Made by a program: the position numbers and the translations under genes. Of a stretch of DNA of 64,000 nucleotides, positions 52,970 to 62,046 are shown piece after piece; the stretch's first letter is position 1, and each line of letters begins with the position of its first letter. Origin of the DNA: Brenneria populi (GTDB taxonomy: Bacteria > Pseudomonadota > Gammaproteobacteria > Enterobacterales > Enterobacteriaceae); assembly GCF_036016195.1 (NCBI RefSeq), contig NZ_JAYWTM010000006.1, positions 62,001 through 126,000 on the forward strand, given 5' to 3'. The notes under the pieces are model-generated. The model was not told the origin of the DNA, made no database searches, and saw nothing but the letters and a program-made list of their open reading frames with translations.

Positions 52970-54199
52970 ATGGAAGAGAAACAATTTTGTCCCATATTGT
53001 CTGAGCGCATCAGAAACGCGAGTGTCTCGGCCACGGTGGCAATTACCGAGGTAGCTCGCCGACTGGAGGCCGAGGGCCGGACTGTCATCAGTCTGAGCGT
53101 CGGCGAGTTGGATTTCGACACCCCGCCTCACATCCAGCATGCGGCGATCCGCGGCATGAGCGAAGGCCACACTCGCTACACGAATGTGGGCGGTATGCCT
53201 TCGCTGAAGACGGCGATTGCGCGCAAGTTCGCCCGCGACAATGCGCTGGAATATCAGCCGGCGGAAATCATCGCATCCACCGGCGCCAAGCAGATCCTGT
53301 TTAATGCGCTGCTCGCCACGCTTAATCCCGGCGATGAAGCGATCGTGGTGGCGCCGTACTGGGTGTCGTACTCCGAGATGGTCAAAATCGCCGGCGGCGT
53401 GCCGGTACAGGTAACGCCGGACGAAGCCGCTCAGTTCAAACTCACGCCTGCGTTGCTGGCCGCTGCCGTGACGCCTTCCACGCGTTGGTTGATCCTGAAT
53501 GCGCCCTGCAATCCCTCTGGAGCCTTGTATAGCGCCGACGAGTTGCGCGCCCTGGCCGACGTGGTGCGCCAGCATCCCGCGATGATGGTGATGGCCGACG
53601 ATATTTATGAGGAGATCGTCTTTGAGGGCGAATTCGTCTCTTTTGCGCAGGCCGCGCCGGATATGCGCGATCGTACCCTGACCATTAACGGTGTCTCCAA
53701 GACCTATGCGATGACGGGCTGGCGTCTGGGCTATGCGGGCGGGCCTGAATGGCTGATCAAGGCGATGGCGCTCCTACAGTCGCAAAGCACCAGCAATCCC
53801 TCTTCCATCAGCCAAGTGGCGGCGCAGGCTGCGCTGGATGGCCCGCAGGATTTTCTTGATGACTGGCGCGAGCGTCTGCGCGTACGCCGCGATCTGGCGC
53901 TGCGTATTCTGCGTCGGGCGCTTCCGGCGCTGCGTGTACCGCAAGCGCCGCAAGGGGCTTTTTACCTGTATATAAACTGCGCCGGCGCCATTGGCATGAA
54001 AACGCCGGCCGGAGACATCATCGCCAATGATGAAGAGATGACTCGCTACTTGCTTGATCGCGTCGGCGTGGCCGTGGTGCCGGGTACCGCTTTCGGGCTG
54101 GCGCCGTATTTACGCGTGAGCTATGCGCTGGCCGATGAACAGCTCGAACGCGCCTGCGAACTCATCGTTGAAGCCTGCGCCACGCTGGTGCGGGACTGA
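52970..54199 (+). CDS. Class I PLP aminotransferase (AspAT I-gamma type)
   Basis: 409 residues from ATG 52970; the longer open frame upstream runs through the operators. Fold-type I aminotransferase with SVGELDFDTPPHIQ, YTNVGGMPSLKTAI, the PLP lysine at Lys244 (NGVSKTYAMTGWRLGY), NAPCNPSGALY and a C-terminal Arg (YLRVSYA) that binds the substrate carboxylate. Likely amino donor or acceptor: glutamate/2-oxoglutarate or aspartate. First gene of the locus, 11 bp before pxpB; it would transaminate the amino acid released by the later enzymes. Confidence 0.9.
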   Translation: MEEKQFCPILSERIRNASVSATVAITEVARRLEAEGRTVISLSVGELDFDTPPHIQHAAIRGMSEGHTRYTNVGGMPSLKTAIARKFARDNALEYQPAEIIASTGAKQILFNALLATLNPGDEAIVVAPYWVSYSEMVKIAGGVPVQVTPDEAAQFKLTPALLAAAVTPSTRWLILNAPCNPSGALYSADELRALADVVRQHPAMMVMADDIYEEIVFEGEFVSFAQAAPDMRDRTLTINGVSKTYAMTGWRLGYAGGPEWLIKAMALLQSQSTSNPSSISQVAAQAALDGPQDFLDDWRERLRVRRDLALRILRRALPALRVPQAPQGAFYLYINCAGAIGMKTPAGDIIANDEEMTRYLLDRVGVAVVPGTAFGLAPYLRVSYALADEQLERACELIVEACATLVRD

Positions 54200-54210
54200 G
54201 GAGCGGCGTT

Positions 54211-54933
54211 ATGAATATATTCAGCGCCAAAGACTGTGTGCTGGAGCCGGTGGGTGAGCGCTGCATGCTGATCCGCGTCGGCGAGCATCTCGATGACGAG
54301 ATCATCGCATGGGTTCATGCCGTTACGGCGCGGGTGGCGGCAGCGGCGCTGCCCGGCGTGGAAGAGGTGGTGCCGGCCTTTACCACGGTGGCGGTGCAGT
54401 ACCGGCCGGAGGTATTTGACGGCGCGCGGGGTTTGCCTTCGCTGCAACTTATGACGCTGCTGCGTGAGCTACTCAGTGAGGAATTGATGGTAATGCAAAC
54501 TGCTGCGCGACAGATTGAGATCCCGGCCTGCTATGGCGGCGAGTTCGGGCCGGATCTGGACGAGGTGGCGCAATTTGCCGGTATTTCCGCCGAGGAAGTG
54601 GTCGCGCTGCACAGCGGCCGCGAGATGACGGTGTATGCCTTCTTTTTCTCGCCCGGCAATTCATTTTCAGGTCCGGTGGACGATCGCCTCGGCATCGGTC
54701 GTCGGGCCACCCCGCGCACGCGCGTGGAAGCCGGTTCAGTGGCGATCGCCAACGGCCTGACCTCGATTTATCAGAACGCCTCGCCGGGTGGCTGGCAGGT
54801 TATCGCCCGCACGCCGTGGAATATGTTCGATCTGGCCAACGATCCGCCGGTTCGTCTGCGCCTGGGCGATCGCATCCGTTTCCGTCCGGTATCCGCCGAG
54901 GAGTTCGTCACCCTGCTGGAGCCGCGCCCATGA
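54211..54933 (+). CDS. PxpB-like (KipI/YbgJ) subunit, divergent core motif
   Basis: 240 residues. Related to 5-oxoprolinase subunit PxpB and to KipI, which pair with PxpC/KipA. The family is clear from VEEVVPAFTTVAVQY, IEIPACYGGEFGPDLDEVAQFAGIS, the ALHS segment and AGSVAIANG...SPGGWQVIARTPWNMFD. The usual core GFxPGFxYL is replaced by FFFSPGNSFSGP (about residues 144-155) and the following loop is rewritten (DDRLGIGRRATPR). As that segment lines the active-site cleft in this family, an altered substrate is likely. Overlaps pxpC by 4 bp (ATGA). Confidence 0.85.
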   Translation: MNIFSAKDCVLEPVGERCMLIRVGEHLDDEIIAWVHAVTARVAAAALPGVEEVVPAFTTVAVQYRPEVFDGARGLPSLQLMTLLRELLSEELMVMQTAARQIEIPACYGGEFGPDLDEVAQFAGISAEEVVALHSGREMTVYAFFFSPGNSFSGPVDDRLGIGRRATPRTRVEAGSVAIANGLTSIYQNASPGGWQVIARTPWNMFDLANDPPVRLRLGDRIRFRPVSAEEFVTLLEPRP

Positions 54934-55922
54934 ATGTCATGCATATCGAGCGTCCGGGGCTGCTGACGACTTTTCAGGATGGCGGGCGGCGCGGTTTCCA
55001 GAAATATGGCGTACCGGTCGGGGGACCGATGGACGAATGGGCTTACGCCCTGGCCAATGCGCTGGTGGGCAATGCGCCGGATGCCGCCGTGCTCGAATGT
55101 ACGCTCACCGGGCCGAGTCTGCGCTTTACGGAAAATACCTTGATCGCCCTGTGCGGGGCGCGCATGCAGGTAAGCGCCGCCGGCGTAGCGCTGCCGTATG
55201 ACCGCGCCATCCTACTGCGGCGCGGCACGCTGCTGGAAGTAGGGCCGCGCCAGCGCGGCGCGCGTCTGTATATCGCGGTACGCGGCGTACCGAGCATCAC
55301 GCCGGTGCTGGGCAGCCGCAGCACCAATCTGCGCGCCGGCTTCGGCGGCCTTGACGGGCGCGCGCTGGCCGCCGGCGATGCGGTGGAATTTGCGCCCGTC
55401 GGCGACAGGCTGCCGATCGAAATGCGTATGGTGCAAAGCGCGTTGCCGGTGCTGCTGGCGCCGGAAGTCGGCGCCGATAGCGCGCCGTCAGAGGAGACGA
55501 CGCTACGCATGGTGCGCGGGTCGCATTGGGCGGCCTTCGATGCGGCGGCGCAGTCGGCGCTGACGGCCAATGATTTTGTCATGCAGGCGGAGTCTGATCG
55601 TCAGGGACTTCGCTTGCAGGGGCGCCCTTTAGGCCTGCGCGCCCCGCTGGAAGTGGTTTCCGAAGCGACGGTGTTCGGCACCGTTCAGGTGCCGCCGGAT
55701 GGCAATCCTATCGTCCTGATGGCGGATCGTCAGAGCGCCGGGGGCTACCCGAAGATTGCCACGGTGGCCGGCGTGGATCTGCCGGCGCTGGCGCAGCGCG
55801 TGCCCGGCGAGGCGTTGCGTTTTTCGCACATCGAACAGGATGCGGCGGAGACGCTGTGGCTGGCGCGTTGCCGCAAGCTGGCCGCGCTGGCGGAGAAGGC
55901 GGCGCAAGCGCTGGGCCGTTGA
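54930..55922 (+). CDS. PxpC-like (KipA/YbgK) carboxyltransferase-fold subunit
   Basis: 330 residues from ATG 54930. Cyclophilin-like carboxyltransferase fold of 5-oxoprolinase subunit PxpC. Conserved: RPGLLTTFQDGGRRGFQKYG, GGPMDEWAYALANALVGN, GSRSTNLRAGFGGLDGR and GTVQVPPDGNPIVLMADRQSAGGYPK. The SDRQGLRLQG loop has Gln where E. coli PxpC has Met. With PxpB and PxpA it forms an ATP-dependent amide-ring-opening enzyme; in this locus the ring may not be 5-oxoproline. A hairpin follows before pxpA. Confidence 0.9.
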   Translation: MNVMHIERPGLLTTFQDGGRRGFQKYGVPVGGPMDEWAYALANALVGNAPDAAVLECTLTGPSLRFTENTLIALCGARMQVSAAGVALPYDRAILLRRGTLLEVGPRQRGARLYIAVRGVPSITPVLGSRSTNLRAGFGGLDGRALAAGDAVEFAPVGDRLPIEMRMVQSALPVLLAPEVGADSAPSEETTLRMVRGSHWAAFDAAAQSALTANDFVMQAESDRQGLRLQGRPLGLRAPLEVVSEATVFGTVQVPPDGNPIVLMADRQSAGGYPKIATVAGVDLPALAQRVPGEALRFSHIEQDAAETLWLARCRKLAALAEKAAQALGR

Positions 55923-55939
55923 ACGGGATTGGGGTAAGG

Positions 55940-55963
55940 CGCCCGTTGACGACGCAACGGGCG
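55940..55963 (+). repeat. Hairpin between pxpC and pxpA
   Basis: CGCCCGTTG-acgacg-CAACGGGCG, a perfect 9-bp stem in the 83-bp gap, without U-run. It probably tunes mRNA stability inside the operon. Confidence 0.55.
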
Positions 55964-56005
55964 GCAATGCAATAGGCAGAAGTGCAACACCTAGGAGAGG
56001 CGACA

Positions 56006-56758
56006 GTGGCATCAATCGATATCAATTGCGACATGGGCGAGAGTTTCGGCGCTTGGAACATGGGCGACGACGCGCTGCTCATGCAATACATCAGCTCGGC
56101 CAACATCGCCTGCGGGCTTCACGCCGGCGATCCCGATGTGATGCTGGAAACGGTGCGTCGCGCGCTGGCCTGCAATGTGGCCATCGGCGCGCATCCCGGC
56201 CTGCCCGATCTTCAGGGCTTTGGCCGCCGCGAGATGGCGCTGGCGCCGAATCAGGTGTACGCCCTGGTGGCTTATCAGGTGGGCGCGCTGTATGGCGTGG
56301 CCCGCGCCCAGGGCGGCGGCCTGCACCATGTGAAGACGCATGGCGCGCTCTACGGCATGACGGCGCGCCAGCCCGAAATTGCCGGCGCCGTGGCGCAGGC
56401 GGTGTATGACATTGACGCCACGCTGCCGGTGTACGTGGCCAATGCGAACATGGCGCAAGCCGCGCGCGAACGTGGTCTGCCCGTGGTTTACGAAGTGTAT
56501 GCCGACCGCAGCTATCAGGACGACGGCACGATCACGCCGCGCAATCTTCCCCAGGCGATGATCGAAGACGTCGATCAGGCTATTGCACAGGTCCTGCAGA
56601 TGGTGCGTACCGGCACGGTCACGGCACTGTCCGGCAAACGTGTGCCGATCGACGCCGACACCCTGTGCATCCATGGCGATCAGGCTGGTGCGGCGAACTT
56701 TGCCGCCAGCATCCGAACGGCCCTGTTGGCCGAAGGGATTGAGGTCCGCGCGCCGTAA
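56006..56758 (+). CDS. PxpA-like LamB/YcsF-family subunit
   Basis: 250 residues. LamB/YcsF family, the subunit of 5-oxoprolinase thought to use ATP and hydrolyse the ring; the family also includes fungal lactam-utilisation protein LamB. The start is GTG 56006 with GGAGAGG 5 nt upstream, giving ASIDINCDMGESFGAWNMGDD. SSANIACGLHAGDPDVM, AIGAHPGLPDLQGFGRR, HHVKTHGALYG, VYADRSYQDDGTITPRN and TLCIHGD are family motifs. Sequence form is that of the proteobacterial MGDD subgroup and not of E. coli YbgL. Confidence 0.92.
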   Translation: MASIDINCDMGESFGAWNMGDDALLMQYISSANIACGLHAGDPDVMLETVRRALACNVAIGAHPGLPDLQGFGRREMALAPNQVYALVAYQVGALYGVARAQGGGLHHVKTHGALYGMTARQPEIAGAVAQAVYDIDATLPVYVANANMAQAARERGLPVVYEVYADRSYQDDGTITPRNLPQAMIEDVDQAIAQVLQMVRTGTVTALSGKRVPIDADTLCIHGDQAGAANFAASIRTALLAEGIEVRAP

Positions 56759-56820
56759 TGGCCGTGCGGATGCTGATGATGTTTTTTCCTTCCTTTAACC
56801 TTTAATGAGAAAGCCCAATT

Positions 56821-58419
56821 ATGTCTAGCATTCATCTTCCAGGCCGCAAAGTCGGCCTTCTGAAAGGATTGGCCGGCGCGCTGGCGCTCTGTGTCGGCCT
56901 GAGCGCCATGAGTGAGGCTGGCGAACCGGTGCGCGGCGGGGTGCTGCGCACCGTCGTGACGCCGGAGCCGCCCACGCTGATGTTGGGACTCAACCAGCAA
57001 TCGCCGACGCAGCTTGTGGCCGGCAAAATTTATGAAAGCCTCCTGCGCTGGACGCCGGATCTTAAGCCGATACCGAGTCTGGCTAAGTCCTGGACCATCT
57101 CGGAAGATGGCAAAGTGTACACTTTCGAGCTGCAAAGCGACGTCAAGTGGCACGATGGCGAGCCCTTCACGGCGGATGACGTGGTGTTTTCCATCGATAA
57201 ATTCCTGCGTTCCGAACACCCGAGGGCGCGTGTGATTATCGAGCAATTCGTCGATTCAGTGAAGGCGCTCTCGCCGACCAAGGTGGAGATCCGTCTCAAG
57301 GAGCCATTAGCCCCGTTCCTGAAATCCTTTGTCAGCGACAATATGCCGATGGTGCCCAAGCACATCTATGACGGCACGGATTATAAGAGTAATCCCGCCA
57401 ACCAGCATCCGATCGGCACCGGCCCTTTCATGTTTAAGGAATGGAAAAAAGGCTCCTACGTGATCCTTGAGCGCAACCCCAACTACTGGCAGAAGGGCAA
57501 GCCTTATCTGGACCGCGTGGTCTTCAACGTCATCCCGGATGCCGCTTCGCGAGCGCTGGCCTTTGAACGCGGCGACGTGCAGATGGTTAGCGCCAACGAT
57601 ATCGACGGCGTCGATGTCGCCCGTCTGAGCAAGCTGCCTGGCGTACAGTACTCCACCCAGGGCTGGGAGATGTTCGCCAAGCAGGCCTACATCCAGATGA
57701 ACTTCGATCGCAAACCCTTTGACAACATCAAGGTTCGTCAGGCCGTGATGATGGCGACCAACCGTAATTTCGTGGTCAAGAATATCTTCTTCGGTTTGGG
57801 CAAGGTCGCTACCGGCCCTATTTCCTCGGCTACGCCATTCTACGATCCGAACGTGCGCCAGTACCCATTCGATATCAAGAAGGCGCGTGAGCTGATCAAA
57901 GAATCCGGCGTCGATGTCGCCAAAACGCCGATCAAGATCCTCGCCTATCCGTATGGCGCCGCATGGGATCGCCTTACTGAATACACCCGCCAATGTCTCC
58001 AGCAGCTTGGTTTTCAAGTCGAGATCGAGTCGGCCGATGCCGGCACCTGGGCCAAGCGCGTTTCGAACTTCGACTTCGACCTGACCTTCAGCTACACCTC
58101 GCAGTACGGCGACCCGGCGCTCGGCGTGGCGCGCCTGTACCTGACGCGCAACATCGTCAAGGGATCGGCCTTCGTCAACAACCAGGGCTACCGCAATCCG
58201 GCGCTCGACAAAATGTGGGATGAGGCGGCCGCCTCCACCTCGGACGAGCAGCGCCAGAGACTTTACTCCACTATTCAGAAGCAACTGGTTGAGGACGTGG
58301 CCAACGGCTATCTGTTCGAACTGGTGATCCCCACGCTGTACAGCCAAAAGGTGCATAACATGATCACCAGCGCCACCGGCGTGAACGACACCTTTGCCGA
58401 TGTCTGGATGGACAAATAA
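56821..58419 (+). CDS. ABC importer substrate-binding protein (family 5, peptide/opine type)
   Basis: 532 residues. N-terminal signal peptide (about 1-37, ending SAMSEAGE), then family 5 solute-binding fold as in DppA/OppA. Visible: KIYESLLRWTPDLKPIPSLAKSW, VKWHDGEPFTADDVVFSIDKF, HPIGTGPFMFKEWKKGSYV and YQVKPY-like YWQKGKPYLDRVVF. No lipobox, so it should be free in the periplasm. It captures the pathway substrate: a peptide, opine or cyclic-amide compound. A strong hairpin follows, which could keep its mRNA more abundant than the permease mRNA. Confidence 0.93.
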   Translation: MSSIHLPGRKVGLLKGLAGALALCVGLSAMSEAGEPVRGGVLRTVVTPEPPTLMLGLNQQSPTQLVAGKIYESLLRWTPDLKPIPSLAKSWTISEDGKVYTFELQSDVKWHDGEPFTADDVVFSIDKFLRSEHPRARVIIEQFVDSVKALSPTKVEIRLKEPLAPFLKSFVSDNMPMVPKHIYDGTDYKSNPANQHPIGTGPFMFKEWKKGSYVILERNPNYWQKGKPYLDRVVFNVIPDAASRALAFERGDVQMVSANDIDGVDVARLSKLPGVQYSTQGWEMFAKQAYIQMNFDRKPFDNIKVRQAVMMATNRNFVVKNIFFGLGKVATGPISSATPFYDPNVRQYPFDIKKARELIKESGVDVAKTPIKILAYPYGAAWDRLTEYTRQCLQQLGFQVEIESADAGTWAKRVSNFDFDLTFSYTSQYGDPALGVARLYLTRNIVKGSAFVNNQGYRNPALDKMWDEAAASTSDEQRQRLYSTIQKQLVEDVANGYLFELVIPTLYSQKVHNMITSATGVNDTFADVWMDK

Positions 58420-58467
58420 GCCGAAGCGGCATGCATCGTTCTGATATTGCATAGTTCCTGTATTACT

Positions 58468-58501
58468 CCCCGCGGCGCGTAACGCGTATGGCGTCGCGGG
58501 G
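58468..58501 (+). repeat. Hairpin between binding-protein and permease genes
   Basis: CCCCGCGGCGC/GCGTCGCGGGG, an 11-bp stem with one G-U pair and a 12-nt loop, 48 bp after the binding-protein stop. Its place matches stabilising hairpins in other importer operons such as malE-malF. Confidence 0.6.
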
Positions 58502-58532
58502 CCATGAGTCACTGCTTTGGGGATCTGATTAT

Positions 58533-59513
58533 ATGAATACATTGTCCTTCCTGGTTGCTCGTCTGGGAAAGGCGATCCTGGTTGTGCTTGGCGTGGTGAT
58601 CATCAATTTCATGTTGATCCGATTGGCACCAGGGGACCCCGCCGCCGTGCTGGCCGGCGAGTCCGGATCCTCCGATCCGGCCTATGTCGAACAGTTGCGC
58701 CATCAGTTCGGGCTGGATCAGCCGCTGTACGTTCAGCTCGGCACTTATCTTAAGGGAGTGGCCCATTTCGATCTGGGCTTTTCCTACCGGGAAGGGCTGC
58801 CGGTGCTGGATCTGATCCTCGATCGGCTGCCGGCCACGCTTCTGCTGATGGTCTGCGCTTTCCTGTTTTCGGTGATCCTCGGCGTGCTCGCCGGCGTGGT
58901 CGCCTCGCGGTCGCGATACCGCGGCAAACATCAATGGTTAGACAGCGTGATCATGACGCTGGCGCTGGTGGTGTACGCCACCCCGCAATTCTGGCTGGCG
59001 CTGTTGGCCATCATCTTCTTTTCATTGCAACTCGGCTGGTTGCCCGCTTTCGGCATGGAAACCGTGGCCAGCGGTCTGCATGGCTGGGCGCGCGTCAAGG
59101 ATGTGGCTCAGCATTTGATCCTGCCGACGCTTTCGCTGGGTTGTTTCTTTATGTCGGTGTACGCCCGGCTGGTGCGGGCCTCGATGCTTGAGGTGCTCGG
59201 CCAGGATTTCATCAAAACGGCGCGCGCCAAGGGCGTGCCGGTGGGGGAGATTATCCGTCGCCACGCGTTGCGCAATGCGCTGCTGCCGGTGGTGACTTTC
59301 GCCGGCATCCAGCTCGGCCAGATGGCCGGCGGCGCGGTGCTCACCGAGACGGTATTCGGCTGGCCCGGCATCGGCCGACTGATGTTCGATTCGTTGATCC
59401 AGCGCGATTATCAACTCCTGCTCGGGGTGTTCTTGATGACCTCAACCATGGTGGTGGTCTTCAATCTCATCACCGATCTTATTTATCGCTTTATCGATCC
59501 TCGGATTCAGTAA
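58533..59513 (+). CDS. ABC importer permease, DppB/GsiC type
   Basis: 326 residues from ATG 58533 with GGGGAT upstream. Six membrane helices, first at residues 8-29. Binding-protein-dependent permease motif EVLGQDFIKTARAKGVPVGEIIRRHALRNALLPV (coupling helix to the ATPase) and an N-terminal periplasmic loop RLAPGDPAAVLAGESGSSDP typical of DppB. Followed after 10 bp by the second permease. Confidence 0.94.
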   Translation: MNTLSFLVARLGKAILVVLGVVIINFMLIRLAPGDPAAVLAGESGSSDPAYVEQLRHQFGLDQPLYVQLGTYLKGVAHFDLGFSYREGLPVLDLILDRLPATLLLMVCAFLFSVILGVLAGVVASRSRYRGKHQWLDSVIMTLALVVYATPQFWLALLAIIFFSLQLGWLPAFGMETVASGLHGWARVKDVAQHLILPTLSLGCFFMSVYARLVRASMLEVLGQDFIKTARAKGVPVGEIIRRHALRNALLPVVTFAGIQLGQMAGGAVLTETVFGWPGIGRLMFDSLIQRDYQLLLGVFLMTSTMVVVFNLITDLIYRFIDPRIQ

Positions 59514-59523
59514 GGTTGATCTC

Positions 59524-60363
59524 ATGAAAACATTCTTTATCCATTTCCTGTCCAACCGTGGGGCCGCCGTCGGACTGGTGATCCTGCTGCTGGTGATCCT
59601 TATGGCGCTCTTCGCCTCGTTCTTCTATACCGATTCGCCCTGGATGATGGTGGCCGATCCGTTGATCCCGCCCTTCACCAATGCGGATTACCCGCTGGGC
59701 ACCGATATGCTCGGCCGCGACCTGGCCGCCGGGTTGGCCTATGGCGCGCGCGTATCGCTGCTTATCGGCATCGTTTCCACCGCCGTGGCGGTGGTGGTGG
59801 GGATCTTCATCGGCGCCATCGCCGGCTACTACGGCCGTTGGCTCGACGATGTGTTGATGCGTTTCACCGAGTTCTTTCAGACCATTCCGCATCTGGCGAT
59901 GGCGCTGGTGCTGGTGGCGATCTTCAAGCCTTCCACGCTTTCCATCGTCGCCTCCATCGCGGTGGTCTCCTGGCCGCCGGTGGCGCGCCTGGTGCGCAGC
60001 GAATTCATGAGTCTAAAGCAGCGTGAATTCGTACAGGCCTCGGTCGTCATCGGGCAGGTGCCGGCGCGTATCATCTTCACGCAGATTTTGCCCAATGCCG
60101 CCTCGCCGATCATCGTCACCGCCTCGCTGATGACGGCCACGGCAATCCTGGTGGAATCTTCGCTGTCCTTTTTGGGACTGGGCGATCGCAACTATATGAG
60201 CTGGGGCTTCATGATCGGGGCCGCCCGCACGATGTTGCGTGAAGCGCCCTGGATGAGCCTGTGGCCGGGTCTGTTTATCATGCTCACGGTGCTGGCGATC
60301 AATCTTATCGGCGAAGGTCTCAACGATGCCCTTAACCCCCAGCTGCGTAAGCGCGGCGCCTGA
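59524..60363 (+). CDS. ABC importer permease, DppC/GsiD type
   Basis: 279 residues, about six membrane helices. DppC family: LGTDMLGRDLAAGLAYGARVSLLIGIVS, then the coupling motif MSLKQREFVQASVVIGQVPARIIFTQILPNAASPI, and SFLGLGDRNYMSWGFMIGAAR. AAGGTTGATCTC precedes the ATG. It completes the heterodimeric pore with the previous gene; the ATPase follows after 15 bp. Confidence 0.94.
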   Translation: MKTFFIHFLSNRGAAVGLVILLLVILMALFASFFYTDSPWMMVADPLIPPFTNADYPLGTDMLGRDLAAGLAYGARVSLLIGIVSTAVAVVVGIFIGAIAGYYGRWLDDVLMRFTEFFQTIPHLAMALVLVAIFKPSTLSIVASIAVVSWPPVARLVRSEFMSLKQREFVQASVVIGQVPARIIFTQILPNAASPIIVTASLMTATAILVESSLSFLGLGDRNYMSWGFMIGAARTMLREAPWMSLWPGLFIMLTVLAINLIGEGLNDALNPQLRKRGA

Positions 60364-60378
60364 GCGGAGCGTTAAATC

Positions 60379-62046
60379 ATGAGTGATAACGGAATTGCGG
60401 CGCCGCAGCGCGCCGACGGCCAAGAGCCATTGCTTTCCATCCGTAATCTTTCCATCGCGCTGCCGCGCGGCGGCGATCGCCCCTATGCCGTGCAGGGTCT
60501 CAATTACGACATCCATGCCGGGGAGATCCTCTGCGTGGTCGGCGAATCCGGCTCCGGAAAGTCCATGAGCGCGAATGCCATCATGGGCCTGCTGCCATCC
60601 TATCTCACGCCGGAGAGCGGCGAGATCCTGCTGGGCGGCGTGGATCTGCTGCGTCAATCAGAGGAAACGCTGCGCGCCATGCGCGGCAAGGATATGGCGA
60701 TGATTTTTCAGGAGCCGCTTTCGGCGCTCAACCCGTTGATGACGGTAGGCGATCAGATCGCCGAGGTGATGCGCGTGCACAAAGCCTATCCGGGGGACGA
60801 AGCGGATCGCCGCGTGCTCGAGCTGCTGGAATTCGTCGGCCTGCCGGATCCGGAACAGATCCGCCACAGTTGGCCTTTCCGCCTCTCCGGCGGGCAGCGC
60901 CAGCGAGTGGTGATCGCCATGGCGCTGGCGCTGGAGCCGAAACTGCTGATCGCCGATGAGCCGACCACCGCGCTGGACGTCACCACACAGGCGCAGATCC
61001 TCGAATTAATTGCGCGTATCCAGCGCGAAAAGGGCATGGCGGTGATGTTCGTGACGCACGATTTCGGCGTGGTGGCGGAGATCGCCGATCATGTCGCGGT
61101 AATGGAAAAGGGCCTGCTGGTGGAGCAGGGGCCGGCGGACGCCATACTCAATCGCCCGCGGCATCCCTACACGCGCCGCCTGATCGGCTCGGTGCCGCGC
61201 GGCCGCGCCGAAGCGCATGACATGCCGTCGGGACAGAACCCGGTGGTATTGGAAGTGCGCGAACTGCGCAAGACCTATCGCAGCGGCGGCGGTTGGTTCA
61301 AACCAGGGCGCGTGGTGCACGCCGTCGACGGGGTGTCGTTCAACGTGATGCGCGGCGAGACGGTGGGCATCGTCGGGGAATCAGGCTCGGGCAAATCGAC
61401 CATCGGCCGCTGCCTGCTAAAGCTTACCGATATCGATAGCGGGCAGATGCTGTTCCACGGTCAGGATATCGCCAGGCTCTCGGAATCGCAGTTTCGCCCG
61501 CTCCGCTCTTCGATCCAGATGATTTTCCAGGACCCCTTCGCCTCGCTCAATCCGCGCCAGACGGTGGGCAAGATCCTCTGCGACGGCCCGATGGCCAACG
61601 GGGTGTCGCGACGGGATGCGGAAGCCCGGGCGCGCGAACTGCTGGATTTGGTGGAACTGGAGGGTTCCGCCTTTTCTCGTTATCCCAATGAATTTTCCGG
61701 CGGACAGCGGCAGCGCATCGGTATCGCCCGCGCCCTGGCGCTGGAACCGCAGCTCATTGTGGCCGATGAATCGGTGTCTGCGCTCGATGTGTCGGTACAG
61801 GCCCAGGTGCTGCGCCTGCTGCGCGATGTACAGCGCAAGATGAATCTGGCGCTGATCTTCGTGACGCACGATCTGCGCGTGGCGGCTCACATTTGCGACC
61901 GTTTGCTGGTCATGCACCGTGGGCGCATCGTCGAACAGGGCCTGCCGTCGCAGATTTTTCATGCGCCGGAGGCGCCTTACACCCAGCAGCTCATCGCCGC
62001 GGTGCCGGGGCGCCACTGGGATCCCGCCGCCGTCGTTTTGGAGTGA
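60379..62046 (+). CDS. Fused double ATPase of the ABC importer (DppD-DppF type)
   Basis: 555 residues carrying two complete ATP-binding cassettes. First: Walker A GESGSGKS at 55-62, signature LSGGQRQR, Walker B LLIADEP. Second: GESGSGKS near 335, FSGGQRQR and LIVADESVSALD. The Dpp-type C-terminal oligopeptide extension follows each cassette (PRHPYTRRLIGSVPRG; APYTQQLIAAVPG). A single protein replaces the usual DppD/DppF pair, as in GsiA. It powers import by the two permeases. Its TGA overlaps the GTG start of the next gene. Confidence 0.94.
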   Translation: MSDNGIAAPQRADGQEPLLSIRNLSIALPRGGDRPYAVQGLNYDIHAGEILCVVGESGSGKSMSANAIMGLLPSYLTPESGEILLGGVDLLRQSEETLRAMRGKDMAMIFQEPLSALNPLMTVGDQIAEVMRVHKAYPGDEADRRVLELLEFVGLPDPEQIRHSWPFRLSGGQRQRVVIAMALALEPKLLIADEPTTALDVTTQAQILELIARIQREKGMAVMFVTHDFGVVAEIADHVAVMEKGLLVEQGPADAILNRPRHPYTRRLIGSVPRGRAEAHDMPSGQNPVVLEVRELRKTYRSGGGWFKPGRVVHAVDGVSFNVMRGETVGIVGESGSGKSTIGRCLLKLTDIDSGQMLFHGQDIARLSESQFRPLRSSIQMIFQDPFASLNPRQTVGKILCDGPMANGVSRRDAEARARELLDLVELEGSAFSRYPNEFSGGQRQRIGIARALALEPQLIVADESVSALDVSVQAQVLRLLRDVQRKMNLALIFVTHDLRVAAHICDRLLVMHRGRIVEQGLPSQIFHAPEAPYTQQLIAAVPGRHWDPAAVVLE

